DNA from: Streptomyces sp. PT12
GTDB taxonomy: Bacteria; Actinomycetota; Actinomycetes; Streptomycetales; Streptomycetaceae
Assembly: GCF_003311645.1 (NCBI RefSeq)
Contig: NZ_QEST01000236.1
Location: forward strand, 62,001-126,000
DNA: 64,000 nt
Direction: 5' to 3'
This document shows, piece after piece, positions 16,944 to 24,748 of the stretch. The position numbers were made by a program, and so were the translations under genes. Positions within the stretch are counted from its first letter, which is position 1, and each line of letters begins with the position of its first letter. The notes below the pieces were generated by a model. That model saw only the letters and a program-made list of their open reading frames with translations, had not been told where the DNA came from and searched no databases.

Positions 16944-18680
16944 ATGACACACACCCTGTATGACTACTCACCCTGGCTCTTCTGGGACGAGGCCAGCCAG
17001 GAGGAGAAGGACCGCCAGGCCGAGCGCCAGCGCGAGCTGACCGAACGCCGCCCCGGCTGCACGTTCGCCGACCACTGCTTCGTCTCCGAGCTCGCCTCCG
17101 TGCAGAACGAGAAGCTCATCCTGGGGCGCGGGAGCTATGTCGCCGCCGGAGCGTATCTGTCCGGGACCCTGACCGCGGGGCGCGACTGCACCATGAACCC
17201 CTACACCGTCGTGCGGGGCGACATCCGGCTCGGCGACGCGGTGCGCATCGGGGCGCACACCTCGCTGCTGGGGTTCAACCACACGTTCTCCGACCCCGAC
17301 ACCGAGGTGCACCGGCAGCCCATCACCTCACGGGGCATCCGGGTCGGTGACGACGTGTGGATCGGCTCCCACGTCGTCGTGCTCGACGGCGTGACCGTCG
17401 GCGACCGGGCCGTCGTCGCGGCGGGCGCCGTGGTCACCAAGGACGTTCCCGCGGGCGCGGTCGTCGGCGGGAACCCCGCGAAGGTGCTGCGGTGGCGCGT
17501 GCCCGAACTCGCGCCCCCGGCAGGGCAGTCGGCCACGGCCGAACGCGACCGGGCGGGCGCGGTCGAAGGTGATCGAGCAGTTGCGGTCGAAGGCGATCTG
17601 GCGGGTGCGGTAGCGGCGTTCGCCGACGCCGCCCGCGACCAGGCCGAGCGCGTCCTGGCCCGTTGCTTCAGCCCTGAGGCCAGCGGCGGCCTCTTCGCCG
17701 ACGCCCCAGGCGCCGAGCCCACGGTGCGGGCGCAGTGCGACGCGATCGAGATTGCCGACCTGCTCCTGGGCTCCGCCCCGCCCCAGCTCCCGGCCGCCGA
17801 GCAGGCGGAACGGCTTCGTTCGTGGCAGGACCCGGTCACCGGCATGGTCGGCCCCCTCCTCCCCGACGGCCGCCGCCGCCCGCCCGAGTCCGGCCTCTTC
17901 GACGCGGGCGCCGCGTACCACGTGCTGTGCGTCGGCTACGCCCTCGACCTGCTCGGCAGCCGGTTCGCCGGCCCCGTCCAGGTGGTGGCGGCGGCCGAGG
18001 CGAAGGACGTGATCGCCGGTCTCGAACGCCAGCCCTGGGCGAGCGACGCCTGGCACGCGGGCCACTGGGTCGACGTCCTGGGCACCGCGTTCCTGTGGAA
18101 CCGCGGGCATGGCGACCCCGGGCGCCCCGGAGCGTTCGACGCCCTCTTCGGCTGGCTGCTCGCCCACGCCGACCCCCGCACCGGCATGTGGGGATCACCG
18201 CGCCCCGCCGATGGCCTTCTAACGATCGTCAACGGTTTCTATCGCGCGTCCCGCGGCACCCACGCCCAGTTTGGGCTGCCGCTGCCCTATCCCGAGCCTG
18301 TGATCGACACCGTTCTCGAGCACGCCCGCGACCCCCGCTGGGTCCGCCCCGAGCGGCAGAACGCCTGCAACATCCTCGACATCGCCCACCCGTTGTGGCT
18401 GACCCGGCACACCGGCCACCGCGCCGACGAGGTCACCGCCCTCGCCCGCCGCCTGCTCGCCGACGCCATCGGCCACTGGACGCCGGGCCAGGGGTTCGGC
18501 TTCCTGGCACCGCACCCCACCACCGCCCGCGCGCCCGCGGCCGCGCCCGGCCTCCAGGGCACCGAGATGTGGCTCGCGATCGTCTGGCTGCTCGCCGACC
18601 TCGCCGGAGTCGCCGACGCCCTCGGCTACCGACCGCGCGGCGTCCACCGCCCCGAACCCGCCGCCCCCGCGACCCCCTGA
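16944..18680 (+). CDS. Hexapeptide acyltransferase fused to an alpha-helical domain
   Basis: A 578-residue two-domain protein. Residues about 40-190 form a left-handed beta-helix of the maltose/galactoside acetyltransferase kind: hexapeptide turns, LLGFNHTF with the probable catalytic His, and [16 protein letters not shown] ending at [10 protein letters not shown]. Residues about 190-225 are a charged linker with a repeated DRAGAVEG unit. Residues about 225-565 are all-alpha with Trp/His-rich turns ([28 protein letters not shown]), reminiscent of alpha/alpha-toroid sugar-processing domains, but I cannot assign a family. ATG 16944 follows GAGAAGG. It is divergent from the hybrid sugar regulator. 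A role in making or remodelling an acylated carbohydrate is inference. Confidence 0.75.
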   Translation: MTHTLYDYSPWLFWDEASQEEKDRQAERQRELTERRPGCTFADHCFVSELASVQNEKLILGRGSYVAAGAYLSGTLTAGRDCTMNPYTVVRGDIRLGDAVRIGAHTSLLGFNHTFSDPDTEVHRQPITSRGIRVGDDVWIGSHVVVLDGVTVGDRAVVAAGAVVTKDVPAGAVVGGNPAKVLRWRVPELAPPAGQSATAERDRAGAVEGDRAVAVEGDLAGAVAAFADAARDQAERVLARCFSPEASGGLFADAPGAEPTVRAQCDAIEIADLLLGSAPPQLPAAEQAERLRSWQDPVTGMVGPLLPDGRRRPPESGLFDAGAAYHVLCVGYALDLLGSRFAGPVQVVAAAEAKDVIAGLERQPWASDAWHAGHWVDVLGTAFLWNRGHGDPGRPGAFDALFGWLLAHADPRTGMWGSPRPADGLLTIVNGFYRASRGTHAQFGLPLPYPEPVIDTVLEHARDPRWVRPERQNACNILDIAHPLWLTRHTGHRADEVTALARRLLADAIGHWTPGQGFGFLAPHPTTARAPAAAPGLQGTEMWLAIVWLLADLAGVADALGYRPRGVHRPEPAAPATP

Positions 18681-18696
18681 CCCCGCGACCCCCTGA
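18665..18696. repeat. 16-bp stop-codon duplication
   Basis: CCCCGCGACCCCCTGA occurs twice without a mismatch. The first copy ends with the stop codon of the fusion gene and the second lies directly after it. Confidence 0.97.
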
Positions 18697-18699
18697 CCC

Positions 18700-19443
18700 T
18701 CAGGGCCCCGGTGGCTCAGGGGTGTCCGGGGCGTCCGATTCCTGCCAGTAGCGGAACACCGCGTTCAGGTGCGCGCTCATCGCGACCCTGGCGCCCGTCT
18801 CGTCGCCCTCCACGATCGCGTCGAGGATCGCCTCGTGCGAACGGACCGCCTCCCGGTACGCGGACGGCAGCGCCAGGTTGTGGCTGCGGACGTCGAGGAG
18901 CGTGGTGTGGAGCGAGGACAGTATGAGCTCGATGACCTGGTTGCCCGTGATCCGCGTGATGGCCGTGTGGAACGCGACGTCCGCGTCGGCCGCCGCGGCG
19001 AGCTGGCCCGGTGACTCCTTGAGCGTGCGCAGCGACTGCCGGAGCGCCGCGATGTCGTCGGGGGTCGCCCGCGCCGCGGCGACGCCCGAGGCGTGCACCT
19101 CGACCAGCTCCCTGACCTCGTGGATCGAGCGGTAGTCGAGGCGGTTGTCGCGCATGTAGAGGAACAGCGCCTCCTGCGCGCGCTCGGGCGCCACGGCGAT
19201 CACCGTGGAGCCGCTGCCGCCGCGCGGGGAGACCACGCCCCGCCCCGCGAGGTGGCTGATGGCCTCGCGGATCACCGGGCGCGAGACGCCGAACTCGGCG
19301 GCGAGCGTTCGCTCGTTGGGCAGGCGCTCGCCCGTCCGCAGCGTGCCCTCGCGGATCCGCCGCAGCAGATGCCGCGCCACGTCGTCCGAGCGCCGCGCGT
19401 CCGTGCCGCCGCTGGGGTCCTGGCCTGTGGGTGGTGCTGACAG
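18700..19443 (-). CDS. FadR/GntR-type regulator with probable CTG start
   Basis: A 247-residue repressor: GntR winged helix (LPNERTLAAEFGVSRPVIRE, about 40-60) and an all-alpha FCD ligand domain with the expected Asp/His metal-site residues (DVAFHTAI, SHEAILDAI). No ATG or GTG gives a complete N-terminus in this frame. A CTG at 19443-19441 has a perfect GAGGAG site at 19455-19450 with a six-base spacer, giving a start MSAPPTGQDP. The next in-frame GTG lies within DDVARHLL, lacks a good site and would clip the domain. Longer ATG-start frames run antisense through the aldolase remnant. The effector is probably a sugar acid or organic acid. Confidence 0.8.
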   Translation of the reverse strand: MSAPPTGQDPSGGTDARRSDDVARHLLRRIREGTLRTGERLPNERTLAAEFGVSRPVIREAISHLAGRGVVSPRGGSGSTVIAVAPERAQEALFLYMRDNRLDYRSIHEVRELVEVHASGVAAARATPDDIAALRQSLRTLKESPGQLAAAADADVAFHTAITRITGNQVIELILSSLHTTLLDVRSHNLALPSAYREAVRSHEAILDAIVEGDETGARVAMSAHLNAVFRYWQESDAPDTPEPPGP

Positions 19444-19472
19444 TTCGGTCTCCTCACCAGCTCGTCGTCGCC

Positions 19473-19504
19473 TGCCGTCGTGCCGTCGTGCCGTCGTGCC
19501 GTCC
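19473..19504. repeat. 8-bp repeat x4
   Basis: TGCCGTCG occurs four times in tandem (the last copy ends CC), just upstream of the FadR-type gene and at the edge of the aldolase remnant. Confidence 0.9.
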
Positions 19505-19530
19505 CTCGGGTGGGCCCGCGGTCTCGTTGT

Positions 19531-19562
19531 ATTGGCCCGCGTCAACAACGCTGCGGGCCAAT
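19531..19562. promoter_or_regulatory. Inverted repeat upstream of the FadR-type gene
   Basis: ATTGGCCCGC and GCGGGCCAAT form a perfect 10-bp inverted repeat with a 12-base spacer. An overlapping GTTGT/ACAAC pair (19526-19549) adds symmetry. It is about 90 bases before the regulator start, a plausible autoregulatory site. Confidence 0.45.
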
Positions 19563-19570
19563 CCAGCTCG

Positions 19571-20050
19571 ACCTCGGCGCGGGCGCGCGGGGCGGCCGTT
19601 GAGGCCGAGCTCGGCCGCTTCGAGGGCGACGAGGACCTCGACACGGGGGCCGCGGCGGGCGCGCTGACCGACCCGGGCGAGGCCGTGCGCTTCGTCGAGG
19701 AGACGGGGGCCAACTGCCTGGCCGTCGCGGTCGGCAACGTGCCCGGCTCCTACCGCCGCGAGCCCAGGCTCGACGGGGACCGCCTCGGCGAGATCGTCGC
19801 CCGCGTCCCCGCGGCGATCTCCCTGCACGGCACCTCGGGGCTGCCCGCCGCGGACGTGCGGCGGGCGCGCCTGCTCGGCGTCGCCAAGTTCAACGTCAAC
19901 ACCGAGCTGCGCCGCCGCCACCTGTCCGACGTGCGCGCCTTCGTCGCCGCCGACCGGGCCACGACCGATGTCCTCGGCCTCACCACCGAACTGCGCCGGG
20001 GCGCCCGCGCGACGGCCCGCGCGATCGGCTTCGCCACCGCCGACGGCTGA
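19571..20050 (+). pseudogene. Class II aldolase remnant (C-terminal half)
   Basis: The last 160 codons match the carboxyl half of class II fructose/tagatose-bisphosphate aldolases: VEAELGRFEGDED, AVAVGNVPGSYR (normally GT-HG-Y), ISLHGTSGLP (normally LHGGSGIP) and GVAKFNVNTELR. The N-terminal half with the catalytic Asp and first zinc ligands is absent; sequence upstream is repeat and regulator DNA. His in the GNVPG segment, normally a metal ligand, is also lost. It is therefore a deletion relic rather than an active enzyme. Confidence 0.75.
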
Positions 20051-20177
20051 CGACGTCGCGGAGGACGCGTCCGTGATTCGATGCCCGAGACGCATCAGCG
20101 CCACGTCGTCCCGATGGACGAGGCCGGATTCCCCGAGCACACCGAGCACGCCGGGCACTGCCGAAGTGGGAGAGCGC

Positions 20178-21116
20178 ATGGGTACCTTCAGGGATTTCCT
20201 CGCCGCCGAGTTCCCCGGCGCGCACATCCATCAGCTGAGCGACTCGAACAACGCGGTGTTCCTCGTCACGTCCGCCGACGAGACCGTCGTGGCCAAGCAT
20301 GTGACGGACACCGACATCCCGCTGCCCTACCTGGCGGAGGCGAACGCCACGCTCGCCTCGCTCCTGCCGGTGCAGCGGATCCTCCGGGTCTTCGAGACGG
20401 AGCGCGGCGACCCGTTCGACGCGGTGTTCTCCGAGTATGTCGAGGGCGACGACCTCGCGTCGGTCATGCAGGACGAGCACCGCGCGCCGACCACCGATGA
20501 GCTGGTCGACCACCTGTGCGCGTTCGTCCTGGCGTGCCGCGAGCTGCCGCGCCCGCACGAGGGGTTCGGCCTCTACAAGCGCGACGCGCCCGTCCACGCC
20601 ACGCACCAGGCGTTCGTCGAGCACTACGCGCGCCGCTACTGGGGCAGGGCGCGCCCGTTCTACGCGGACACGCCCGTGGGCCTGGCCGTCGACGCGTGGC
20701 TCGACGGGGGGTTCGCGGAGGCGGCGCGGCGGCACCCCGCCTCGTTCGCCGTCGTGTCCGTCGACACCAACCTGAAGAATTTCGTCATGACCCCCGACCG
20801 CCGCATCGTCACCCTCAATGTGCCGATCGCCGGGTACTCCACCCCGGCGCACGCCGTGGGCGCGATCACCACGCACCTGCGCGGGCGCGCGCCCCGTGGC
20901 CCGTTCCTCGCGGCGGCTGCCGAGCGGCTGTGCCCCGACGACGCGGGCATGGTGCCGCACTTCGAGCTGTGGGGCCTGCTCGGCATCCTGTCGTTCCACG
21001 CCGTGCGCCATCCCGAGCGGCGGAGCGAGTGGCGCGGCTGGGGCTCGCCCGTGCCGCTCGACGAAGACCTCGCCCACATGGTCGGGTCGCTGGCCAGGGG
21101 GCCGGGAACGCCATGA
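20178..21116 (+). CDS. Aminoglycoside-phosphotransferase-like kinase homologue
   Basis: A 312-residue protein with the APH/choline-kinase layout. Lys40 in VVAKHV fits the ATP-binding Lys. The catalytic loop is VSVDTNLKNF (Asp196, Asn201), matching HGD-4x-N except for the His-Gly. The metal-binding Asp expected in the following strand is Asn214 (TLNVPIAG), so phosphotransfer may be weak or absent. GGGAGAG precedes ATG 20178; a longer frame runs into the aldolase relic. It lies downstream of the aldolase fragment and before the GntR gene on the other strand. The substrate is unknown. Confidence 0.65.
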   Translation: MGTFRDFLAAEFPGAHIHQLSDSNNAVFLVTSADETVVAKHVTDTDIPLPYLAEANATLASLLPVQRILRVFETERGDPFDAVFSEYVEGDDLASVMQDEHRAPTTDELVDHLCAFVLACRELPRPHEGFGLYKRDAPVHATHQAFVEHYARRYWGRARPFYADTPVGLAVDAWLDGGFAEAARRHPASFAVVSVDTNLKNFVMTPDRRIVTLNVPIAGYSTPAHAVGAITTHLRGRAPRGPFLAAAAERLCPDDAGMVPHFELWGLLGILSFHAVRHPERRSEWRGWGSPVPLDEDLAHMVGSLARGPGTP

Positions 21117-21219
21117 TCGTCACTGGCCTTCCCCACCGCCGCGCCGTGGCGCCCGCGCCCCGACGGTGCCGCACCCGCGCTCCGGGCCGACGCACCTCGG
21201 CGCGGCCGCCGCGCACCCC

Positions 21220-21289
21220 TCAGCGCGGCCCCGCCGGGCCGCCGCCGCGCACCCTCAGCGCTGCCCCGCCGGGCCGCCGCCGCGCGCCG
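21220..21289. repeat. 35-bp duplication of a gene end
   Basis: Two 35-bp units starting TCAGCGC lie at 21220 and 21255 with only a few differences, plus a partial third copy before 21220. The TCA at 21255 is the stop codon of the GntR gene. Confidence 0.9.
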
Positions 21290-21977
21290 CGCTCTCGCTC
21301 AGTACGTCGCGGATCCCGGCGAAGTGGCGCCGCATCGCCTCGGCGGCCCGTGGCCCGTCGCCCGATTCGAGCGCGGCGAGGATGTCCTTGTGCCGGTCGC
21401 AGGTGACGCGCGGGTCGTGCCGGTCCTCCCTCAGCTCCTCGCGCACCCGGTGGAACGCCGCCCAGAACGCGTCGAGCACCTCGCTCAGCAGGTGGTTGCC
21501 CAGGGAGCGGTAGAGCGCGAGGTGGAACGCGCGGTCCGTCGCCGCGGTCACCCGGCCCACGGCGGCCTCGCGTTCCATCGTGGCGACGACCTCGCGCAGC
21601 GTCCCGAGGTCGTCCTGCGGCACGCGCCCCGCGACGCTGACGATCAGCCCGGCCTCCAACGCCTCGCGCACCTCCAGGAGTTCGTCGAGGCTGGCCTCCC
21701 CCCTGCGATCCCTGACGGCCGCGCGGAAGACCATGCCGTCGATGAACGAGTCCAGGCTGAGCGAGCCCACATACGTGCCGAAGCCGTGCCTGATGTCCAC
21801 GATGCTGACGGCCTGGAGCGCCTTCAGCGCCTCCCGCACGGAGTTACGGCTGACGCCGAACAGGCCCATCATGTCGGTCTCGGTGGGCAGCGGGTCCCCG
21901 GGGGCGAGGCGGCGGCGCAGGATCAGCTTCTTGATCTGCTCCTGGACCTCGTCGGACATCATGCGGCGGGCTGCCAT
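21255..21977 (-). CDS. GntR/FadR-type regulator, probable sialic-acid repressor
   Basis: A 240-residue regulator with a winged helix (LPTETDMMGLFGVSRNSVRE, about residues 29-48) and an FCD effector domain (DRAFHLALYRSLGN, DRHKDILAAL). It is divergent from the binding-protein/permease/lyase operon, so it is the likely local repressor, as NanR is in other sialic-acid clusters. The GGAAGGGGG tract precedes ATG 21977; an alternative ATG at 21982 is in another frame. Its carboxyl end carries a tandem-duplicated segment. The effector (N-acetylneuraminate or a derived amino sugar) is inferred from context. Confidence 0.82.
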   Translation of the reverse strand: MAARRMMSDEVQEQIKKLILRRRLAPGDPLPTETDMMGLFGVSRNSVREALKALQAVSIVDIRHGFGTYVGSLSLDSFIDGMVFRAAVRDRRGEASLDELLEVREALEAGLIVSVAGRVPQDDLGTLREVVATMEREAAVGRVTAATDRAFHLALYRSLGNHLLSEVLDAFWAAFHRVREELREDRHDPRVTCDRHKDILAALESGDGPRAAEAMRRHFAGIRDVLSESAARGGGPAGQR

Positions 21978-22047
21978 GGCATGCCCCCTTCCTTCGCCCC
22001 CGGACGGATGAGCACCAACTCCTGACCCCGAGTTCACATTCTGCCAC

Positions 22048-22070
22048 CGGAGGTGGGACATGGGATGTCT
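22048..22070. promoter_or_regulatory. Candidate operator shared with sialidase promoter
   Basis: CCGGAGGTGGGAC (22048-22060) is repeated exactly, inverted, at 30096-30108 upstream of the first sialidase. Here it runs into a GACAT-GGG-ATGTC inverted repeat (22058-22070). Position and sharing suggest a site for the GntR regulator encoded alongside. Confidence 0.5.
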
Positions 22071-22097
22071 GGTCCGTTGACGGTGGACGCACAGGTC

Positions 22098-22127
22098 TTG
22101 ACCTCTCTCGCGAGGCCCTCCTACGTT
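22098..22127 (+). promoter_or_regulatory. Candidate promoter of the ABC/lyase operon
   Basis: TTGACC (22098-22103) and TACGTT (22122-22127) are separated by 18 bases, a reasonable major-sigma promoter. It lies 50-80 bases before the binding-protein start. Confidence 0.5.
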
Positions 22128-22151
22128 CGGGGGTAGGACGTAGAACGTAGG
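22120..22151. promoter_or_regulatory. Inverted repeat over the -10 region
   Basis: CCTACGTTC (22120-22128) and GAACGTAGG (22143-22151) are perfect 9-bp arms with a 14-base spacer. The left arm covers the predicted -10 box, the expected place for a repressor. Confidence 0.5.
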
Positions 22152-22178
22152 ACCTCCCGAGGAGCCGCTGGAGGCGAC

Positions 22179-23792
22179 GTGAGCCGCAGTCTCGACCGCA
22201 GGGCCTTTCTCAAGTTCACCGGCGCCCTCGGCGCCGCGGGGGCGATCACCGCCACCGTGGGGGCCTGCTCGGGCCCCGCGTCGACCAACGACAGCGGAGC
22301 GGGAGGTGACGGGCTCGACGAGCTGACCGCCGTCATCGGCTATGGCAACGACCAGAGCTGGGACCCGACCCAGACCGCGTCCGCGTTCTCCATGGCGGCG
22401 ATCCAGCACCTCTACGAGGGCCTGCTCGACACCGACCCGATCACCCGCGAGCCCTACCCCGCGCTCGCCACCGCGCTCCCCGCCGACACCACCGCCACCA
22501 CGTGGAGCTTCACCCTGCGCGATGGCGCGACCTGGCACGACGGCCAGCCGGTGACCGCGGATGACGTGGTCTTCACGTTCGAGCGGGTCCTCGACCCCGA
22601 GGCCATGGTGCTCACCAGGTCGTTCTTCCACACCTGGCTGCGCGAGGTCGCCCGGGTCGACGACAGGACCGTCGAGCTGCGCTTCCACTACGCGTTCCCC
22701 GACGCCGCCAAGCGCCTGGGCATCGCCAAGATCATGCCGCGGCACGTCTTCGGCGAGGACGGCGCGTGGGACGAGGCCACCGGCGGCCTCGTCGTGGGCT
22801 CCGGCCCCTACCGGCTGGCCTCGCACCAGCCCAAGTCCAACACGGCGTTCGAGGCGTTCGACGGCTACAACGGCCCCCGCCCGCCCGCGTTCCCCCGCAT
22901 GAACTGGCTGAGCGTCGTGGACGCCGCCCCCCGCGTCGCCCGCGTCTCGGGCGACAGCGCCGAGGCCCAGATCGCCGAGAACATCCCCTACGCCAACGTC
23001 GAGCAGCTGCGCGGCGACGGCCTTGAGGTGCGGGGGGCCGCGGGCATGAATCATGCCTTCCTCATGTTCAACACGGGCAACCCCCCGTTCGACGACGTCC
23101 GCGTCCGGCGGGCCCTGCTGTACGCGATCGACATCGACCAGCTGATCGAGGTCGGCCTGCGCGGCTACGGCCTCCCCGCCACGTCGTTCCTCGACGAGGG
23201 CAACCCCTCGCACCGCCCCGCGAGCACCGTCTACGCCCACGACCCCGACCACGCCAGGCAGCTGCTTGCCGAGGCGGGCGTCACCGACCTGAGCGTCACC
23301 CTGATGGCGGTGAACGTCAGCTGGCTCGTGGACTGCCTGCCGACCATCAAGGAGTCATGGGACGCGATCGGCGTCTCGACGACCCTTGAGCCGCAGGAGA
23401 CCTCGGCCCTCTTCACCAAGATGGACCAGAACCAGGACTACCAGGTCGTCGCCGCCGTCTCCAACCCCAACCAGTTCGGCCTCGACGCCGACCTGATCCT
23501 GCGCTACAACTACACCGCCGACGGGCTGTGGATGGGATACGCGCGCTGGGGCGGGAGCGCCGCCGCCGCCGACCTGTTCGCGCGCATGGACGAGGCGAGC
23601 GCCGAACCCGACCCTGGGCGCAAGCTCGAACTCACCCAGGAGTACCTGGACATCGTCGCCGAGCAGGCCGTGCTCTACCCGGTCGTGCACACCGAGCTGC
23701 TGACCGCGTGGGACCCCGCCAGGATCACCGGGGTGCGCGCCCAGGCGTACCCCGGCATCAACGTGCTCCAGGCAAGGCCCGCCTCGTCGTGA
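22179..23792 (+). CDS. ABC transporter substrate-binding lipoprotein, family 5
   Basis: A 537-residue extracytoplasmic solute receptor of the peptide/nickel/opine class (SBP_bac_5). The twin-arginine motif SRSLDRRAFLKF and a lipobox ending at Cys30 (TVGAC) indicate Tat export and lipid anchoring. Family features include YEGLLDTDPITREPYPALA, WSFTLRDGATWHDGQPVTADDVVFT and VRRALLYAIDIDQLI. GTG 22179 follows GGAGG. It overlaps the next gene (GTGA). The ligand is inferred from context (lyase plus two sialidases) to be sialic acid, as for the peptide-type SiaEFGI importer of corynebacteria, but peptides remain possible. Confidence 0.88.
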   Translation: MSRSLDRRAFLKFTGALGAAGAITATVGACSGPASTNDSGAGGDGLDELTAVIGYGNDQSWDPTQTASAFSMAAIQHLYEGLLDTDPITREPYPALATALPADTTATTWSFTLRDGATWHDGQPVTADDVVFTFERVLDPEAMVLTRSFFHTWLREVARVDDRTVELRFHYAFPDAAKRLGIAKIMPRHVFGEDGAWDEATGGLVVGSGPYRLASHQPKSNTAFEAFDGYNGPRPPAFPRMNWLSVVDAAPRVARVSGDSAEAQIAENIPYANVEQLRGDGLEVRGAAGMNHAFLMFNTGNPPFDDVRVRRALLYAIDIDQLIEVGLRGYGLPATSFLDEGNPSHRPASTVYAHDPDHARQLLAEAGVTDLSVTLMAVNVSWLVDCLPTIKESWDAIGVSTTLEPQETSALFTKMDQNQDYQVVAAVSNPNQFGLDADLILRYNYTADGLWMGYARWGGSAAAADLFARMDEASAEPDPGRKLELTQEYLDIVAEQAVLYPVVHTELLTAWDPARITGVRAQAYPGINVLQARPASS

Positions 23793-24748
23793 TCGTCGTC
23801 GCCCGGATGCTGCTGCGGCGCGTCCTCCTGCTGATCCCGCTGGCGCTCGGCATCGTCCTGTTCGTCTTCCTGGTCATGCGGTTCTCCGACATGGACCCGG
23901 CCTCCGCCTACTTCCAGGGCGCCAACCCCACCGAGGAGCAGCTGCACCGCTTCCGCGAGGAGAACGGCCTCCTCGACCCGCTGCCCGTGCGCTATCTCGA
24001 CTTCGTGGGCGACCTGCTCACCGGCGACCTCGGCATCAGCGTGCTGACCCGCGCCCCGGTGATCGACCAGGTGAGCACGGCGTTGCCGCTCACCCTTCAA
24101 CTCACCTTCCTCGGCCTGGGGATCGCCGTCGTGCTCTCCCTCGTGCTCGGCGTCACCGCGGCGATCCACCGCGACAGGGCGCTCGACCAGATCATCCGCG
24201 TCGTGTCGCTGACCGGCGTGGCCGCGCCCAGCTTCTGGCTCGCGCTCCTGATGATCCAGTACCTCGGCGTCGAGTGGGGCTGGTTCCCCACGGGCGGCTA
24301 CACCAACCCCGCCGACTCGTTCACCGGCTGGCTCGAGACGATGACGCTGCCCGCGCTCGCGCTCTCCCTGCCGGTCGCCGCGCAGCTCACCCGCATCGTC
24401 CGCACGGCGGTGGTCGAGGAGCTGGACCGCGACTACGTCCGCACCGCGATCGGCGGCGGCCTGCCGCCGGTCGTCGTGGTCGGGCGGAACGTCCTGCGCA
24501 ACGCCCTCATCAACCCCCTGACCGTGCTCGGCCTGCGCGTGGGCTATCTGCTCGGCGGCGCGGTCGTGATCGAGACGATCTTCTCGCTGCCCGGCATGGG
24601 CAAGCTGATGATCGACGCCGTGCGCAACGGCGACCCGGCCGTCGTCCAGGGCGTCGTCCTCACCACGGCCGCGGGGTTCGTCGTCGTCAACCTGGTGATC
24701 GACATCCTCTACCTCCTGGTCAACCCCCGGCTGAGGAGCGCCCCATGA
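23789..24748 (+). CDS. ABC transporter permease, DppB type
   Basis: A 319-residue membrane subunit with an N-terminal membrane anchor (MLLRRVLLLIPLALGIVLFV), five further spans and the conserved tail SLPGMGKLMIDAVRNGDPAVVQG. The GTG at 23789 lies in a GTGA overlap with the binding-protein stop. The stop overlaps the next gene by ATGA, so stoichiometric expression is expected. Confidence 0.9.
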   Translation: MIVVARMLLRRVLLLIPLALGIVLFVFLVMRFSDMDPASAYFQGANPTEEQLHRFREENGLLDPLPVRYLDFVGDLLTGDLGISVLTRAPVIDQVSTALPLTLQLTFLGLGIAVVLSLVLGVTAAIHRDRALDQIIRVVSLTGVAAPSFWLALLMIQYLGVEWGWFPTGGYTNPADSFTGWLETMTLPALALSLPVAAQLTRIVRTAVVEELDRDYVRTAIGGGLPPVVVVGRNVLRNALINPLTVLGLRVGYLLGGAVVIETIFSLPGMGKLMIDAVRNGDPAVVQGVVLTTAAGFVVVNLVIDILYLLVNPRLRSAP

